A program made the translations under genes and the position numbers. From contig NZ_VFUZ01000001.1 in the NCBI RefSeq assembly GCF_006658505.1, positions 248,001 to 312,000 on the forward strand: a stretch of DNA of 64,000 bases, written 5' to 3'. Positions 42,907 to 51,410 of this stretch are shown here, piece after piece. The DNA is from Mesorhizobium sp. B2-4-15 (GTDB lineage: Bacteria > Pseudomonadota > Alphaproteobacteria > Rhizobiales > Rhizobiaceae). The notes under the pieces are model-generated. The model ran no database searches, was not told the origin of the DNA, and worked only from the letters and a program-made list of their open reading frames with translations. The stretch's first letter is position 1. Each line of letters starts with the position of its first letter.

Positions 42907-43977
42907 ATGACGGCGGACAAGAACTCGACCACGGGGGACAAGATCTCGGACAAGCTCCGTTCGGTCAGCGCCCTGCATGTCGCGCGCCAGGCCGGCGTCT
43001 CGCGCTCGGCGGTGTCGCGTGCCTTCACGCCGGGCGCCAGCGTCGCCACGGAGACGCGCGAGAAAATCATGCGCGCGGCCGAGGAACTCGGCTATCAGGT
43101 CAACGATCTGGCGCGCGGCCTGCTCGCCAACCAGAGCCGGCTGGTGGGGCTGGTGGTGACCAAGCCGGAAGTCGGTTTTCGCGCCCATCTCGCCGCCGCG
43201 CTCACCAAGGCACTGATCCATCGCGGCAATGTTCCGGTGATGATCAACACCGGCCAGACCGAACAGGAGCTGATATCGGCCCAGAAGACGCTGCTCGGCC
43301 ATCGCGCCGAGGCGACCATCATCCTGTCCGGCTCGCCGCCATCATCCTTCTTCGAGCTTGCGCGGCGCAACGGCCAGCCGCTTGTGGTCATCGGCCGTTC
43401 CGAGCCGGAAGCCGACCACATCCAGACCGACGGCGGCGCGGCGGCGAAGCTCGCGGCAGCGATGTTCGTCGCGCGCGGCATGACGAAGCTTGGCCTGGCG
43501 GGATCGCTGTCGGGCACGCCCACCATCACCGAGCGCGAGGACGCCTTCCGCGCCGAGGCGGCGCGCCTGGGCGCCGAGGTCGTGATCGCGCGAGGCAGGG
43601 ATACGGACTATGCCGGCGGACTGCAGGCGGGCAGGGCGCTGATCGACGGCCAGAGCCGGCCACAGGCGATTTTCTGCGTCAACGACCTCATTGCCTTCGG
43701 CGTCATGGACCATGCCCGTCAGGCCGGGCTCGACATTCCCAGCGATCTCTGCGTGGTCGGCTTCGACGATGTTCCCGAGGCCGGTTGGCTTGCCTATCGG
43801 CTGACCACCTTCCGCCAGGATCCGGAGACCATGGCCGCCAGGGCCGTCGCGTTACTTGACCTGCGACAACGAGAACCGGATCTGGCGCCCATTCGCCAGC
43901 GTCTGAGCGTGCCGCTGGTCGTGCGCGGCAGTTTTGTCCCGCATCATGCGGGCCGATTTCCAGACAGTTCCTCCTGA
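42907..43977 (+). CDS. LacI-family transcriptional regulator
   Basis: 356 residues from the ATG at 42907. The helix-turn-helix is SALHVARQAGVSRSAVSRAF, hinge AEELGYQVNDLARGLLANQS, then a periplasmic-binding-like sensor (GLVVTKPEVGFRAHLAAAL, IFCVNDLIAFGVMDHARQAG). It lies 25 bases before the phosphodiesterase gene and probably controls it; such pairs often go with glycerophosphodiester or sugar-phosphate ABC transporters, but none is in this window. Confidence 0.9.
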   Translation: MTADKNSTTGDKISDKLRSVSALHVARQAGVSRSAVSRAFTPGASVATETREKIMRAAEELGYQVNDLARGLLANQSRLVGLVVTKPEVGFRAHLAAALTKALIHRGNVPVMINTGQTEQELISAQKTLLGHRAEATIILSGSPPSSFFELARRNGQPLVVIGRSEPEADHIQTDGGAAAKLAAAMFVARGMTKLGLAGSLSGTPTITEREDAFRAEAARLGAEVVIARGRDTDYAGGLQAGRALIDGQSRPQAIFCVNDLIAFGVMDHARQAGLDIPSDLCVVGFDDVPEAGWLAYRLTTFRQDPETMAARAVALLDLRQREPDLAPIRQRLSVPLVVRGSFVPHHAGRFPDSSS

Positions 43978-44002
43978 AATCGTCAGCCAAAGGTCGATGC
44001 CC

Positions 44003-44758
44003 ATGAAGATCATCCAGCTCTCCGACCCGCATCTGATGGCACCGGGCGGCCTTCTCTACGGCTCCGATCCGCTTGCCAGACTGGACGCCTGCCTGGCGGA
44101 TATCGGCGAAAACCATGCCGATGCCGATCTAGTGGTGATATCAGGCGACCTGACCAATGATGGCGAGCGCACCGCCTATGCGGCGTTGCAGGAGAGGCTG
44201 GCGCAATTTTCTCCGCCCTGCCGGCTGATGCTCGGCAACCACGACGACCGTGCGCTCTTCCTTGAAATGTTCCCCTATGCCGCCGAGCAAGGGTTCGTGC
44301 AGAGCGTTTTCGACGGCAGCGAGGGCCGGCTGATCCTGCTTGATACGCTGGACAGTGGCCATGTCGAGGGCAGGCTGTGCGCGGCGCGTCTCGACTGGCT
44401 CGACGAACGGCTGCAAGAGGCGCATGGTCGGCCGTTCTTCCTCTTCATGCATCACCCGCCGTTCCGGATACACATGCCGGTGCTTGACGCGGTCAAGCTC
44501 GCCGACGCCGATACCTTCCACGACCTCCTGGCGCGCCATGGCAATGTCCGCCACATCTTCGCCGGCCATGTCCATCGGCTGATCGCCGGCAGCTGGCGCG
44601 GCATACCGGTCAGCACTTTGCGCAGCACCAACCACCAGACCGCGCTCGATTTTTCCGACAGCTGGAGCCTGGGCCACGAGCCGCCCGCCTATGCCGTCAT
44701 CTTCATCGACGCGGATGGAGTGATCGTGCATTTCCACGAGTTTCCGATCGCCGGATAA
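44003..44758 (+). CDS. Metallophosphodiesterase (CpdA/GpdQ-like)
   Basis: 251 residues from the ATG at 44003; ATG at 43997 is also possible. All metallophosphoesterase motifs are present in order: LSDPHLM, VVISGDLTND, MLGNHDDR, FMHHPPFRI and FAGHVHRLIAG. Family members cleave cyclic nucleotides or glycerophosphodiesters with a two-metal centre. It is co-transcribed with the LacI-type gene. Cytoplasmic. The substrate is not decided by sequence; glycerophosphodiesters fit the link with a LacI regulator at least as well as cAMP. Confidence 0.88.
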   Translation: MKIIQLSDPHLMAPGGLLYGSDPLARLDACLADIGENHADADLVVISGDLTNDGERTAYAALQERLAQFSPPCRLMLGNHDDRALFLEMFPYAAEQGFVQSVFDGSEGRLILLDTLDSGHVEGRLCAARLDWLDERLQEAHGRPFFLFMHHPPFRIHMPVLDAVKLADADTFHDLLARHGNVRHIFAGHVHRLIAGSWRGIPVSTLRSTNHQTALDFSDSWSLGHEPPAYAVIFIDADGVIVHFHEFPIAG

Positions 44759-44799
44759 CGCGCGGGGCACCGACAGGACCGCGGTGCTGACGCTCATTT

Positions 44800-44942
44800 A
44801 GCGAGTCGCCGCCGAGATCGAAGAAATTGTCGTCGAGACCGATGGAGGGAACCTGCAATTCCGCGGCGAAGATGCCGGCAATCGAATGTGCCGGTCCGTC
44901 GCCGGGCAATCCGGCAGGCCGAATCCGTTGTTGGACGTTCAT
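44800..44942 (-). pseudogene. Fragment of a non-ribosomal peptide carrier (PCP) domain
   Basis: On the minus strand the frame reads IAGIFAAELQVPSIGLDDNF followed by FDLGGDSL. This is the core of a phosphopantetheine-binding carrier domain, with the serine that would carry the cofactor. The sequence stops matching right after GGDSL, and upstream (above 44942) no adenylation or condensation domain can be seen, so this is a leftover of a deleted synthetase. The rest of the space 44759-45240 holds no other gene. Confidence 0.65.
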
Positions 44943-45168
44943 CGGAAAAGCCTGACCGACGGAAGTTCACTGCAAGCGCTTTACGCGGCGGACCGGCCCC
45001 TAACAAGCCCTTGCGCCGTGCATCCCTGGAGGTGTGGCCGCGAACTGTCCGCGGCGCCTGGAGCAAGGCGGCGGATCGCCCTATTTACCGGCTTTCCCGG
45101 GCCTCTCTTTCACGTCCCCGAGCCCTCCGGGAAAGTGCTGCAAAAGTACACAAATTTGGACATTAGTC

Positions 45169-45211
45169 TTGACAGAAATACAGATGTTCAATACCCGTCA
45201 GGTGATTGAAC
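45169..45211 (+). promoter_or_regulatory. Candidate promoter and inverted repeat before the SAF/dehydrogenase operon
   Basis: TTGACA at 45169-45174 could be a -35 box; the -10 match about 17 bases on is weak. GTTCAAT (45186-45192) and ATTGAAC (45205-45211) form perfect seven-base arms with a 12-base spacer, a possible operator over the promoter. It lies 30-70 bases upstream of the start at 45241. Confidence 0.4.
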
Positions 45212-45240
45212 AAGCCTGCAATGTGGGAGGAACGAGCGGT

Positions 45241-46569
45241 ATGGCTTCCAATGTTTCGTTGACGGGCCTTGCCCGCGATCTCGATGAACGCGGCAAGTCG
45301 GGCAAGCCCATCCGCATCGGCCTGATCGGTTCCGGCGAAATGGGAACCGACATCGTCACCCGCGTCGCCCACATGTCCGGCATCGAGATCGGTGCCATCT
45401 CGGAGCTCAACCTGCCCGCCGCCAGCAAGGCGGTGGACATCGCCTTCCAGGAAACCGGGCATGCACGCGAAGTGTCGAACGCTTCGGCGATGACGGCCGC
45501 CATGGAGGCCGGCAAGGTGGCGGTGACCAACGACGCCAGCCTGGTCATCAACAATGATCTCATCGACGTCGTCATCGACGCGACCGGTGTTCCCGCCGTC
45601 GGCGCCGAGATCGGCTTGCGCGCCATGGAGCACGGCAAGCATCTGGTGATGATGAATGTCGAGGCCGACGTCACGATTGGCGCCTACCTCAAGAGCGAGG
45701 CTGACCGGCTCGGCGTCACCTATTCGCTGGGCGCCGGCGACGAGCCGTCCTCCTGCATGGAACTGATCGAATTCGTTTCGGCCATGGGCCACCCGATCGT
45801 CGCCGCCGGCAAGGGCAAGAACAATCCGCTCAACATCGACGCGACGCCGCCCGACTATGAGGAAGAGGCCAGGCGCCGGCACATGAATGTGCGTATGCTG
45901 GTCGAATTCGTCGACGGCTCGAAGACCATGGTCGAGATGGCGGCGATCGCCAATGCCACGGGACTGGTGCCGGACAAGGCCGGCATGCATGGCCCGGCGG
46001 CGACGCTCGGCGAACTGAACAAGGTGCTGGTGCCGCAGAAGGATGGCGGCGTGCTGTCCAGGGTTGGCGTCGTCGACTATTCGATCGGCAAGGGCGTCGC
46101 GCCCGGCGTTTTCGTCGTCGCCGACATGTCACATCCGCGTATCTCGGAGCGCATGGAAGATCTGAAGATGGGCAAGGGCCCATACTTCACCTTCCATCGC
46201 CCCTATCATCTGACGTCGCTGGAAGTGCCGCTGACCTGCGCCCGCGTCGTGCTCTACGGCAAGGCCGACATGGTGCCGCTGGCGAAGCCGGTGGCCGAGG
46301 TCTGCGCGGTGGCCAAGAAGGATATGCAGCCGGGCGAAAAGCTCGATGCGATCGGCGAATATTGCTACCGCGCCTGGATCATGACGGCGCCCGAGGCGCA
46401 TGCCGCCAAGGCCATTCCTTGCGGCCTGCTGCAGGGCGGTTCGGTGACGGCGCCGATCAAGAAGGGCGAGCTCATCACCTATGCGAACGCGGCCCCGGCC
46501 GCGGGCTCCAAGATCGCCGAACTGCGCGCCCGCCAGGACAAGCTTGTCTATGGAACCGTGGGAGCCTGA
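45241..46569 (+). CDS. NAD(P)-dependent homoserine-dehydrogenase-like oxidoreductase with SAF domain
   Basis: 442 residues from the ATG at 45241 (GGGAGG upstream). The N-terminal Rossmann motif is RIGLIGSGEMGTDIVTRVAH, the middle has VIDATGVPAVGAEIGLRAME and SLGAGDEPSSCMELIEF, and the C-terminal 100 residues form a SAF domain (EYCYRAWIMTAPEAHAAKAI, GLLQGGSVTAPIKKGELIT). This is the COG4091 group, annotated as predicted homoserine dehydrogenase; its reactions are mostly untested. It lies two bases before the E1-alpha gene, so it very likely supplies the dehydrogenase complex with substrate, perhaps a branched keto-acid or aldehyde. Confidence 0.87.
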   Translation: MASNVSLTGLARDLDERGKSGKPIRIGLIGSGEMGTDIVTRVAHMSGIEIGAISELNLPAASKAVDIAFQETGHAREVSNASAMTAAMEAGKVAVTNDASLVINNDLIDVVIDATGVPAVGAEIGLRAMEHGKHLVMMNVEADVTIGAYLKSEADRLGVTYSLGAGDEPSSCMELIEFVSAMGHPIVAAGKGKNNPLNIDATPPDYEEEARRRHMNVRMLVEFVDGSKTMVEMAAIANATGLVPDKAGMHGPAATLGELNKVLVPQKDGGVLSRVGVVDYSIGKGVAPGVFVVADMSHPRISERMEDLKMGKGPYFTFHRPYHLTSLEVPLTCARVVLYGKADMVPLAKPVAEVCAVAKKDMQPGEKLDAIGEYCYRAWIMTAPEAHAAKAIPCGLLQGGSVTAPIKKGELITYANAAPAAGSKIAELRARQDKLVYGTVGA

Positions 46570-46571
46570 TC

Positions 46572-47600
46572 ATGGCCGGAGCCAGCAAAGCCGTCGCGGA
46601 CAGCCGCGCCAACCTGCCTTTCGTCTATCGCCAGTACAGCGCCGAACAGCTCAAGCAGGTGCTCTACAAGATGTACCTTATCCGCCGCTTCGAAGAGGGC
46701 GCCGAGGAAAGCTACATGCGTGGCCTGATCCACGGCACCATGCACCTGTCGATCGGCCAGGAAGCCAGCGCCATGGGCATCTGCATGCCGCTCGGCGAGG
46801 ATGACCAGATCACCTCGACACATCGCGGCCACGGCCACTGCATCGCCAAGGGGGCCGAGGTGAAGCGCATGTTCGCCGAGTTCTTCGGCAAGACCACCGG
46901 CTACTGCAAGGGGCGCGGCGGCTCGATGCACATTGCCGATGTCGCCAAGGGCAATCTCGGCGCCAACGGCATCGTCGGCGGCGGCATTCCTATCGCCGTC
47001 GGCGCGGCACTCTCGTCCAAGATGATGAAGACCGGCAAGGTCGTTGTCTCCTTCTTCGGTGACGGCGCCAACAATGAGGGCGCCTTCCACGAGGCGCTGA
47101 ACATGGCGGCGGTGTGGAAGCTGCCGGTTATTTTCGTCTGCGAGAACAATGGCTACGGCATGTCGACATCGACGGCCCGCTCCACCGCGGTCAAGAACAT
47201 CGCCGACCGTGCCGCCGCCTATTCGATGCCGGGCGTCATCGTCAACGGCAACATCTTCTCCGAAGTGGCCGAGGCATCGCACAAGGCCGTCGAGCGGGCG
47301 CGGGCGGGCGAGGGGCCGACGCTGATCGAATCCAAGACCTACCGCCATCGCGGCCACTCCAAGAGCGACCGCAACCGCTATCGCACCAAGGAGGAGATCG
47401 AGGATTGGATGTCGAACCGCGACCCGATCACGCTGTTCGAGAACGAGCTGCGGGAATTCGGCTTCATCGATGGCCCGGGCATCGAGGCCATTCGTGAGGC
47501 GGTGGCGCGGGAAATCGCCGATGGCATCGAGTTCGCCAAGGTGAGCCCGTCGCCGGATGTGCGCGAGACCGGAAATTACGTGTATACGGAGCAGGCGTGA
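46572..47600 (+). CDS. 2-oxoacid/acetoin dehydrogenase E1 component, alpha subunit
   Basis: 342 residues. The thiamine-diphosphate motif is [20 protein letters not shown] ending in CENNGYGM, and [13 protein letters not shown] and [17 protein letters not shown] are typical of E1-alpha of pyruvate or acetoin dehydrogenase. It forms an alpha2beta2 E1 with the next gene and decarboxylates a 2-oxoacid or cleaves an acetoin-like diketone, passing the acyl group to E2. With an SAF-domain oxidoreductase upstream rather than lipA or a citrate-cycle gene, a specialised substrate is likely. Confidence 0.9.
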   Translation: MAGASKAVADSRANLPFVYRQYSAEQLKQVLYKMYLIRRFEEGAEESYMRGLIHGTMHLSIGQEASAMGICMPLGEDDQITSTHRGHGHCIAKGAEVKRMFAEFFGKTTGYCKGRGGSMHIADVAKGNLGANGIVGGGIPIAVGAALSSKMMKTGKVVVSFFGDGANNEGAFHEALNMAAVWKLPVIFVCENNGYGMSTSTARSTAVKNIADRAAAYSMPGVIVNGNIFSEVAEASHKAVERARAGEGPTLIESKTYRHRGHSKSDRNRYRTKEEIEDWMSNRDPITLFENELREFGFIDGPGIEAIREAVAREIADGIEFAKVSPSPDVRETGNYVYTEQA

Positions 47601-48598
47601 TGGACGCGATGGTGCGTGAACTGAGCTACGCCCAGGCGATCCAGGAGGCCATGGCGGTCGCCATGGACATGGACGAACGCGTCTTCCTGATGGGCGAGGA
47701 TATCGGCGTCTATGGCGGCGCCTTCCAGGTGACGGGCGATCTGGTCGATCGTTTTGGCACCGAGCGGGTGATCGACACACCGATTTCGGAACTGGGTGGC
47801 GCTGGCGTCGCGGTCGGTGCGGCGCTTACCGGCATGCGGCCGATCTTCGAGTTCCAGTTTTCCGATTTCGCCACGCTCGCCATGGAGCAGATCGTCAACC
47901 AGGCCGCCAAGATGCGCTTCATGCTGGGCGGCGAGGTTTCGGTGCCTGTCGTGATGCGCTTCCCAGCCGGTTCGGGCACGGGTGCCGCCGCGCAGCACAG
48001 CCAGAGCCTCGAGGCCTGGCTCGGCCATGTGCCGGGCCTGAAGGTCATCCAGCCCGCGACGCCCTATGATGCCAAGGGCATGCTCCTGGCGGCGGTCGCC
48101 GATCCCGATCCGGTGATGATCTTCGAGCACAAGCTGCTCTACAAGGCGAAGGGGCCGGTTCCCGAAGGCTACTACACGGTGCCGATCGGCAAGGCCGACA
48201 TCCGCCGCGAGGGCCGGGACCTGACCATCGTCGCCACCTCTATCATGGTGCAGAAGGCGCTCGACGCCGCCGCCACGCTGGAAGCCGAAGGCATCGACGT
48301 CGAAGTCGTCGACCTCAGGACCATCCGGCCGATGGACAGGCAGACCGTCGTCGACAGCGTCAAGAAGACGTCGCGACTGATGTGCGTCTACGAGGCGGTC
48401 AAGACGCTTGGCATCGGTGCCGAGGTCAGCGCCATGATCGCCGAAAGCGAGGCGTTCGACTATCTCGATGCGCCGATCGTGCGGCTGGGCGGCGCGGAGA
48501 CGCCGATCCCCTACAATCCGGAGCTCGAAAAGGCCACGGTGCCGCAGGTTCCCGACATCATCACCGCCGCGCGCGACCTCGTGAAAGGGGTTCGCTGA
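47600..48598 (+). CDS. 2-oxoacid/acetoin dehydrogenase E1 component, beta subunit
   Basis: 332 residues; the ATG at 47600 overlaps the stop of E1-alpha (TGATG). Transketolase-like beta subunit: [39 protein letters not shown] and [20 protein letters not shown], then the C-terminal domain [20 protein letters not shown]. Together with E1-alpha it makes the thiamine-dependent decarboxylase. The strict overlap and order E1-alpha, E1-beta, E2 match acetoin (aco-type) dehydrogenase operons. Confidence 0.92.
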   Translation: MDAMVRELSYAQAIQEAMAVAMDMDERVFLMGEDIGVYGGAFQVTGDLVDRFGTERVIDTPISELGGAGVAVGAALTGMRPIFEFQFSDFATLAMEQIVNQAAKMRFMLGGEVSVPVVMRFPAGSGTGAAAQHSQSLEAWLGHVPGLKVIQPATPYDAKGMLLAAVADPDPVMIFEHKLLYKAKGPVPEGYYTVPIGKADIRREGRDLTIVATSIMVQKALDAAATLEAEGIDVEVVDLRTIRPMDRQTVVDSVKKTSRLMCVYEAVKTLGIGAEVSAMIAESEAFDYLDAPIVRLGGAETPIPYNPELEKATVPQVPDIITAARDLVKGVR

Positions 48599-48601
48599 AA
48601 G

Positions 48602-50017
48602 ATGCCGACCGAAGTCATTCTTCCCAAGGTCGACATGGACATGGCGACCGGACAGATCTCGCGCTGGTTCGCCACGGAAGGCCAGCAGGTCAAAAAGGGC
48701 GACGTGCTGTTCGAGATCGAGACCGACAAGGCGGCGATGGAGATCGACGCGCCGGCCAGCGGCATCCTGCGCGATGTCACCGGCAAGGAAGGCATCGATA
48801 TTCCTGTCGGCGCGCCGGTGGCCTGGATCTATGCCGATGGCGAGGCTTATGGGGCGCCGCTCTCCGCCCTCGAGGGGGAGACGTCGACGAAGTCGACAGA
48901 GGGGGTCGCCGCGGGAGGCACCTCCCTGGCGCCGAGCACTGCTATTGCGCTAAGCCCAGTCGAACCGACCCCACCCGACCGGCCTGCGGCCGGCCACCCT
49001 CCCCTCGAGGGGGAGGGGAGAACCCGCGCTACGCCTCTGGCCCGCCGCCTTGCCCGTGAGGCGGGTATGAGTCTCTCCGCCATATCAGGCACGGGCCCCT
49101 ATGGCCGCATAACGAAGACCGATGTCGAAGCGGCGATCTCCTCCCCCCTCGAGGGGGAGGTGTCCGCGAAGCGGACGGAGGGGGTCGCCTCAGAAGGCAC
49201 CTCCCTAGCGCCGAGCCCGGTCGAACCGATCCCACCCGACCGGCCTCTGGCCGGCCAGCCTCCCCTCAAGGGGGAGGGGGACGTGCTCCGTCTGTTCGAG
49301 GAAGGCTCCTACGATCTCGTCCCGCACGACAATATGCGCAAGACCATCGCGCGGCGGCTGGTCGAGGCCAAGACCACCATCCCGCATTTCTACCTGACGC
49401 TCGATTGCGAGCTCGACGCGCTTCTGGCGCTGCGCTCGCAGCTCAATGCTGCAGCGCCGACGAGGAAGACCGACAAGGGGGAGGCCCCGGCCTACAAGCT
49501 GTCGGTCAACGATATGGTGATCAAGGCCATGGCCATGGCGCTGAAGGCGGTGCCGGATGCCAATGCCTCCTGGACCGAGGGCGCCATGGTCAAGCACAAG
49601 CACGCCGATGTCGGCGTCGCCGTGTCGATCCCCGGTGGGCTGATCACGCCGATCATCCGCAGGGCGGACGAAAAGACGCTGTCGGTGATCTCCAACGAGA
49701 TGAAGGATCTGGCCAGCCGTGCCCGCAGCCGCAAGCTGAAGCCGGAAGAGTATCAGGGCGGCACCACGGCGGTGTCGAACCTCGGCATGTTCGGCATCAA
49801 GGACTTCGCCGCCGTCATCAACCCGCCGCATGCGACGATCCTGGCGGTTGGTGCCGGCGAGGAGCGGGCGGTGGTCAGGAATGGCGAGATCAAAATCGCC
49901 ACGGTGATGTCGGTGACGCTGTCGACGGACCATCGCGCCGTCGACGGAGCGCTGGGTGCGGAACTGCTCGTCGCCTTCAAGCGGCTGATCGAAAACCCGA
50001 TGGGCATGCTGGTCTAG
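48602..50017 (+). CDS. Dihydrolipoamide acyltransferase (E2) with two palindromic-repeat-derived linkers
   Basis: 471 residues. The lipoyl domain (1-85) has FEIETDKAAMEIDAP with Lys43 as lipoylation site; the E1/E3-binding domain (about 141-178) is TPLARRLAREAGMSLSAISG; the catalytic domain (about 235-471) ends TDHRAVDGALGAELL with His444. The two linkers, residues about 89-139 and 181-226, are translated palindromic repeat elements with nearly the same peptide (PLEGE...TEGVA...GTSLAPS...PPDRP). They keep the frame and do not touch the domains. No E3 gene follows, so a shared dihydrolipoamide dehydrogenase must serve the complex. Confidence 0.92.
   Translation: MPTEVILPKVDMDMATGQISRWFATEGQQVKKGDVLFEIETDKAAMEIDAPASGILRDVTGKEGIDIPVGAPVAWIYADGEAYGAPLSALEGETSTKSTEGVAAGGTSLAPSTAIALSPVEPTPPDRPAAGHPPLEGEGRTRATPLARRLAREAGMSLSAISGTGPYGRITKTDVEAAISSPLEGEVSAKRTEGVASEGTSLAPSPVEPIPPDRPLAGQPPLKGEGDVLRLFEEGSYDLVPHDNMRKTIARRLVEAKTTIPHFYLTLDCELDALLALRSQLNAAAPTRKTDKGEAPAYKLSVNDMVIKAMAMALKAVPDANASWTEGAMVKHKHADVGVAVSIPGGLITPIIRRADEKTLSVISNEMKDLASRARSRKLKPEEYQGGTTAVSNLGMFGIKDFAAVINPPHATILAVGAGEERAVVRNGEIKIATVMSVTLSTDHRAVDGALGAELLVAFKRLIENPMGMLV
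48867..49019. repeat. Palindromic repeat element inside E2, first linker
   Basis: Begins CCCTCGAGGGGGAGACGTCG and ends TCCCCTCGAGGGGGAGGGGA, with AGTCGACAGAGGGGGTCGCC near the left. It carries an inner GACCGGCC...GGCCGGCC palindrome. About 153 bases, in frame with the gene, encoding residues 89-139. Same family as 13912-14070. Confidence 0.8.
49142..49280. repeat. Palindromic repeat element inside E2, second linker
   Basis: Begins TCCCCCCTCGAGGGGGAGGT and ends CTCCCCTCAAGGGGGAGGGG, with GCGGACGGAGGGGGTCGCCT near the left. About 139 bases, in the same reading frame and orientation as the first copy, encoding residues 181-226. The two copies differ by single-base changes and one short length difference near the middle. 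Confidence 0.8.
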
Positions 50018-50020
50018 GTA

Positions 50021-50057
50021 AATTCCAGGAAAGGTGCGCAGCGGTTTTCCTGGAATT
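50021..50057. repeat. Short palindromic repeat after E2
   Basis: AATTCCAGGAAA pairs with TTTTCCTGGAATT around a loop of about a dozen bases. It follows the E2 stop at once and may end or stabilise the operon mRNA. Confidence 0.65.
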
Positions 50058-50230
50058 GGGCGCGTTGCCGGCCAGGCGGCGTCACTTGCAACGGATCGTC
50101 GAGTGGCGCCCGTCTCCGGGGGCGCGGCCCTGCCAGTGTCCATCCAGATCACCAAGCTGTCAGCGGTTAAATTAAACCAATCCGATGCCTATGCTTGAAG
50201 CCGCCGCCATTTCATTCCACATCGGTCAGC

Positions 50231-51406
50231 ATGAAGGACGAGACACGAGAGTGGCGTCGGAATTTGCTATGGGGCTTGTCCGCATCGCTGGTCCTGCATG
50301 CGCTGATCGCAGCGCTCCTGGTCTACAGCCTGCCGAGGCCTCCCCAACAGCCGCAGCAGGAGCAACCGGTAAACATCGCGATCGTCCCTCCGCCCGATCA
50401 GCCCAAACCGAAACCTGCCCCTGCGCCGTCGCCAAAGGAAAAGCCGCCGGAACCGAAGGTTGAAAAACCACCCGAGCAGAAGGTTGAAAAGCCGCCTCCG
50501 CCGGAACTGCCTCGCAAGCCCTCGCCAATCGAGGTGCTGAAACCTGTTTTTCAGTTCGGCGCCAAGGACACCGGCCCCAGGAAATCCCTGGATGGGGCCA
50601 GCGCTCAGGACAACTCGCCGTCGCCGGCCGAGGATGCGAAGCCGCCTGTCGCGCCGAAGGATGCAGAGAACAAAACCGCCGCGCCGGCAGCCCCCGAAGA
50701 GCGGGCAGATTCAGCCAAGGCCAGCGAGAAGCCGATAACCGCGCCGAAGGATGCCGAGCCCGCACAGGAGAAGCAGGCAACTTCAACCCAGGACCTAGCT
50801 AAACAGCAGGCAGACAAACAAGAGGCGGAAGCGCACGACGCCGACAAGCAGGCGGCGACGCCGCCAACGCCGTTGGCTGCCGTTGGCGGCGACGGCGAGA
50901 TCGAGCTTCCCACATCGGCGGAAGCGCCTACGCCCAAACCCGCGGACGCGCCGAAGCCCAATCCTGCAAAGGTTTCGAACTCCCGAAGCGGGAGCGCCGG
51001 GAGGTCAAGTTCCAAGGACGCAGCTGTTGCCGCATCGCCGAGTTACTCGGGTCTTCCGGGTGTTCGCAGGCTCTATTCGCAGGGCGCGACCGGTGATGCG
51101 CTGGCCGTGACCTCAATGGACGGCATGCCTCGCGGTCAGCGTGCTGCCAGACTTTGCGCCAGCGCGTTGGACCAGCAATTGGTGGACGCCTCTTATTTTC
51201 CCGAGTTGATCCCAAGTGTTCCGCTGAAGGCCGGCAATATTCTCGACGCCCCGGATGTCGCTTTCCGCACAACTACAAAATGGTACCATCTGAGCTTCCG
51301 GTGCGAGGTCGACCCCGATGCGACGAGGGTCTTGTCCTTCACCTTCCGTGTCGGGCCTACGATCCCGCCCGAAGAATGGACCCGCCTTGGACTGCCTAAC
51401 CGGTAA
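50231..51406 (+). CDS. DUF930 protein with TonB-like proline-rich region
   Basis: 391 residues from the ATG at 50231 (50195 is also possible). A single membrane helix near the N-terminus (LWGLSASLVLHALIAALLVY) is followed by about 220 residues rich in P, K, A and E, like TonB or TolA, then a C-terminal DUF930 domain (VRRLYSQGATGDALAVTSMD, FRTTTKWYHLSFRCEVDPDA). The protein thus spans the periplasm from an inner-membrane anchor. Function of DUF930 is unknown; it is common in Rhizobiales. Monocistronic. Confidence 0.85.
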   Translation: MKDETREWRRNLLWGLSASLVLHALIAALLVYSLPRPPQQPQQEQPVNIAIVPPPDQPKPKPAPAPSPKEKPPEPKVEKPPEQKVEKPPPPELPRKPSPIEVLKPVFQFGAKDTGPRKSLDGASAQDNSPSPAEDAKPPVAPKDAENKTAAPAAPEERADSAKASEKPITAPKDAEPAQEKQATSTQDLAKQQADKQEAEAHDADKQAATPPTPLAAVGGDGEIELPTSAEAPTPKPADAPKPNPAKVSNSRSGSAGRSSSKDAAVAASPSYSGLPGVRRLYSQGATGDALAVTSMDGMPRGQRAARLCASALDQQLVDASYFPELIPSVPLKAGNILDAPDVAFRTTTKWYHLSFRCEVDPDATRVLSFTFRVGPTIPPEEWTRLGLPNR

Positions 51407-51410
51407 CGGA

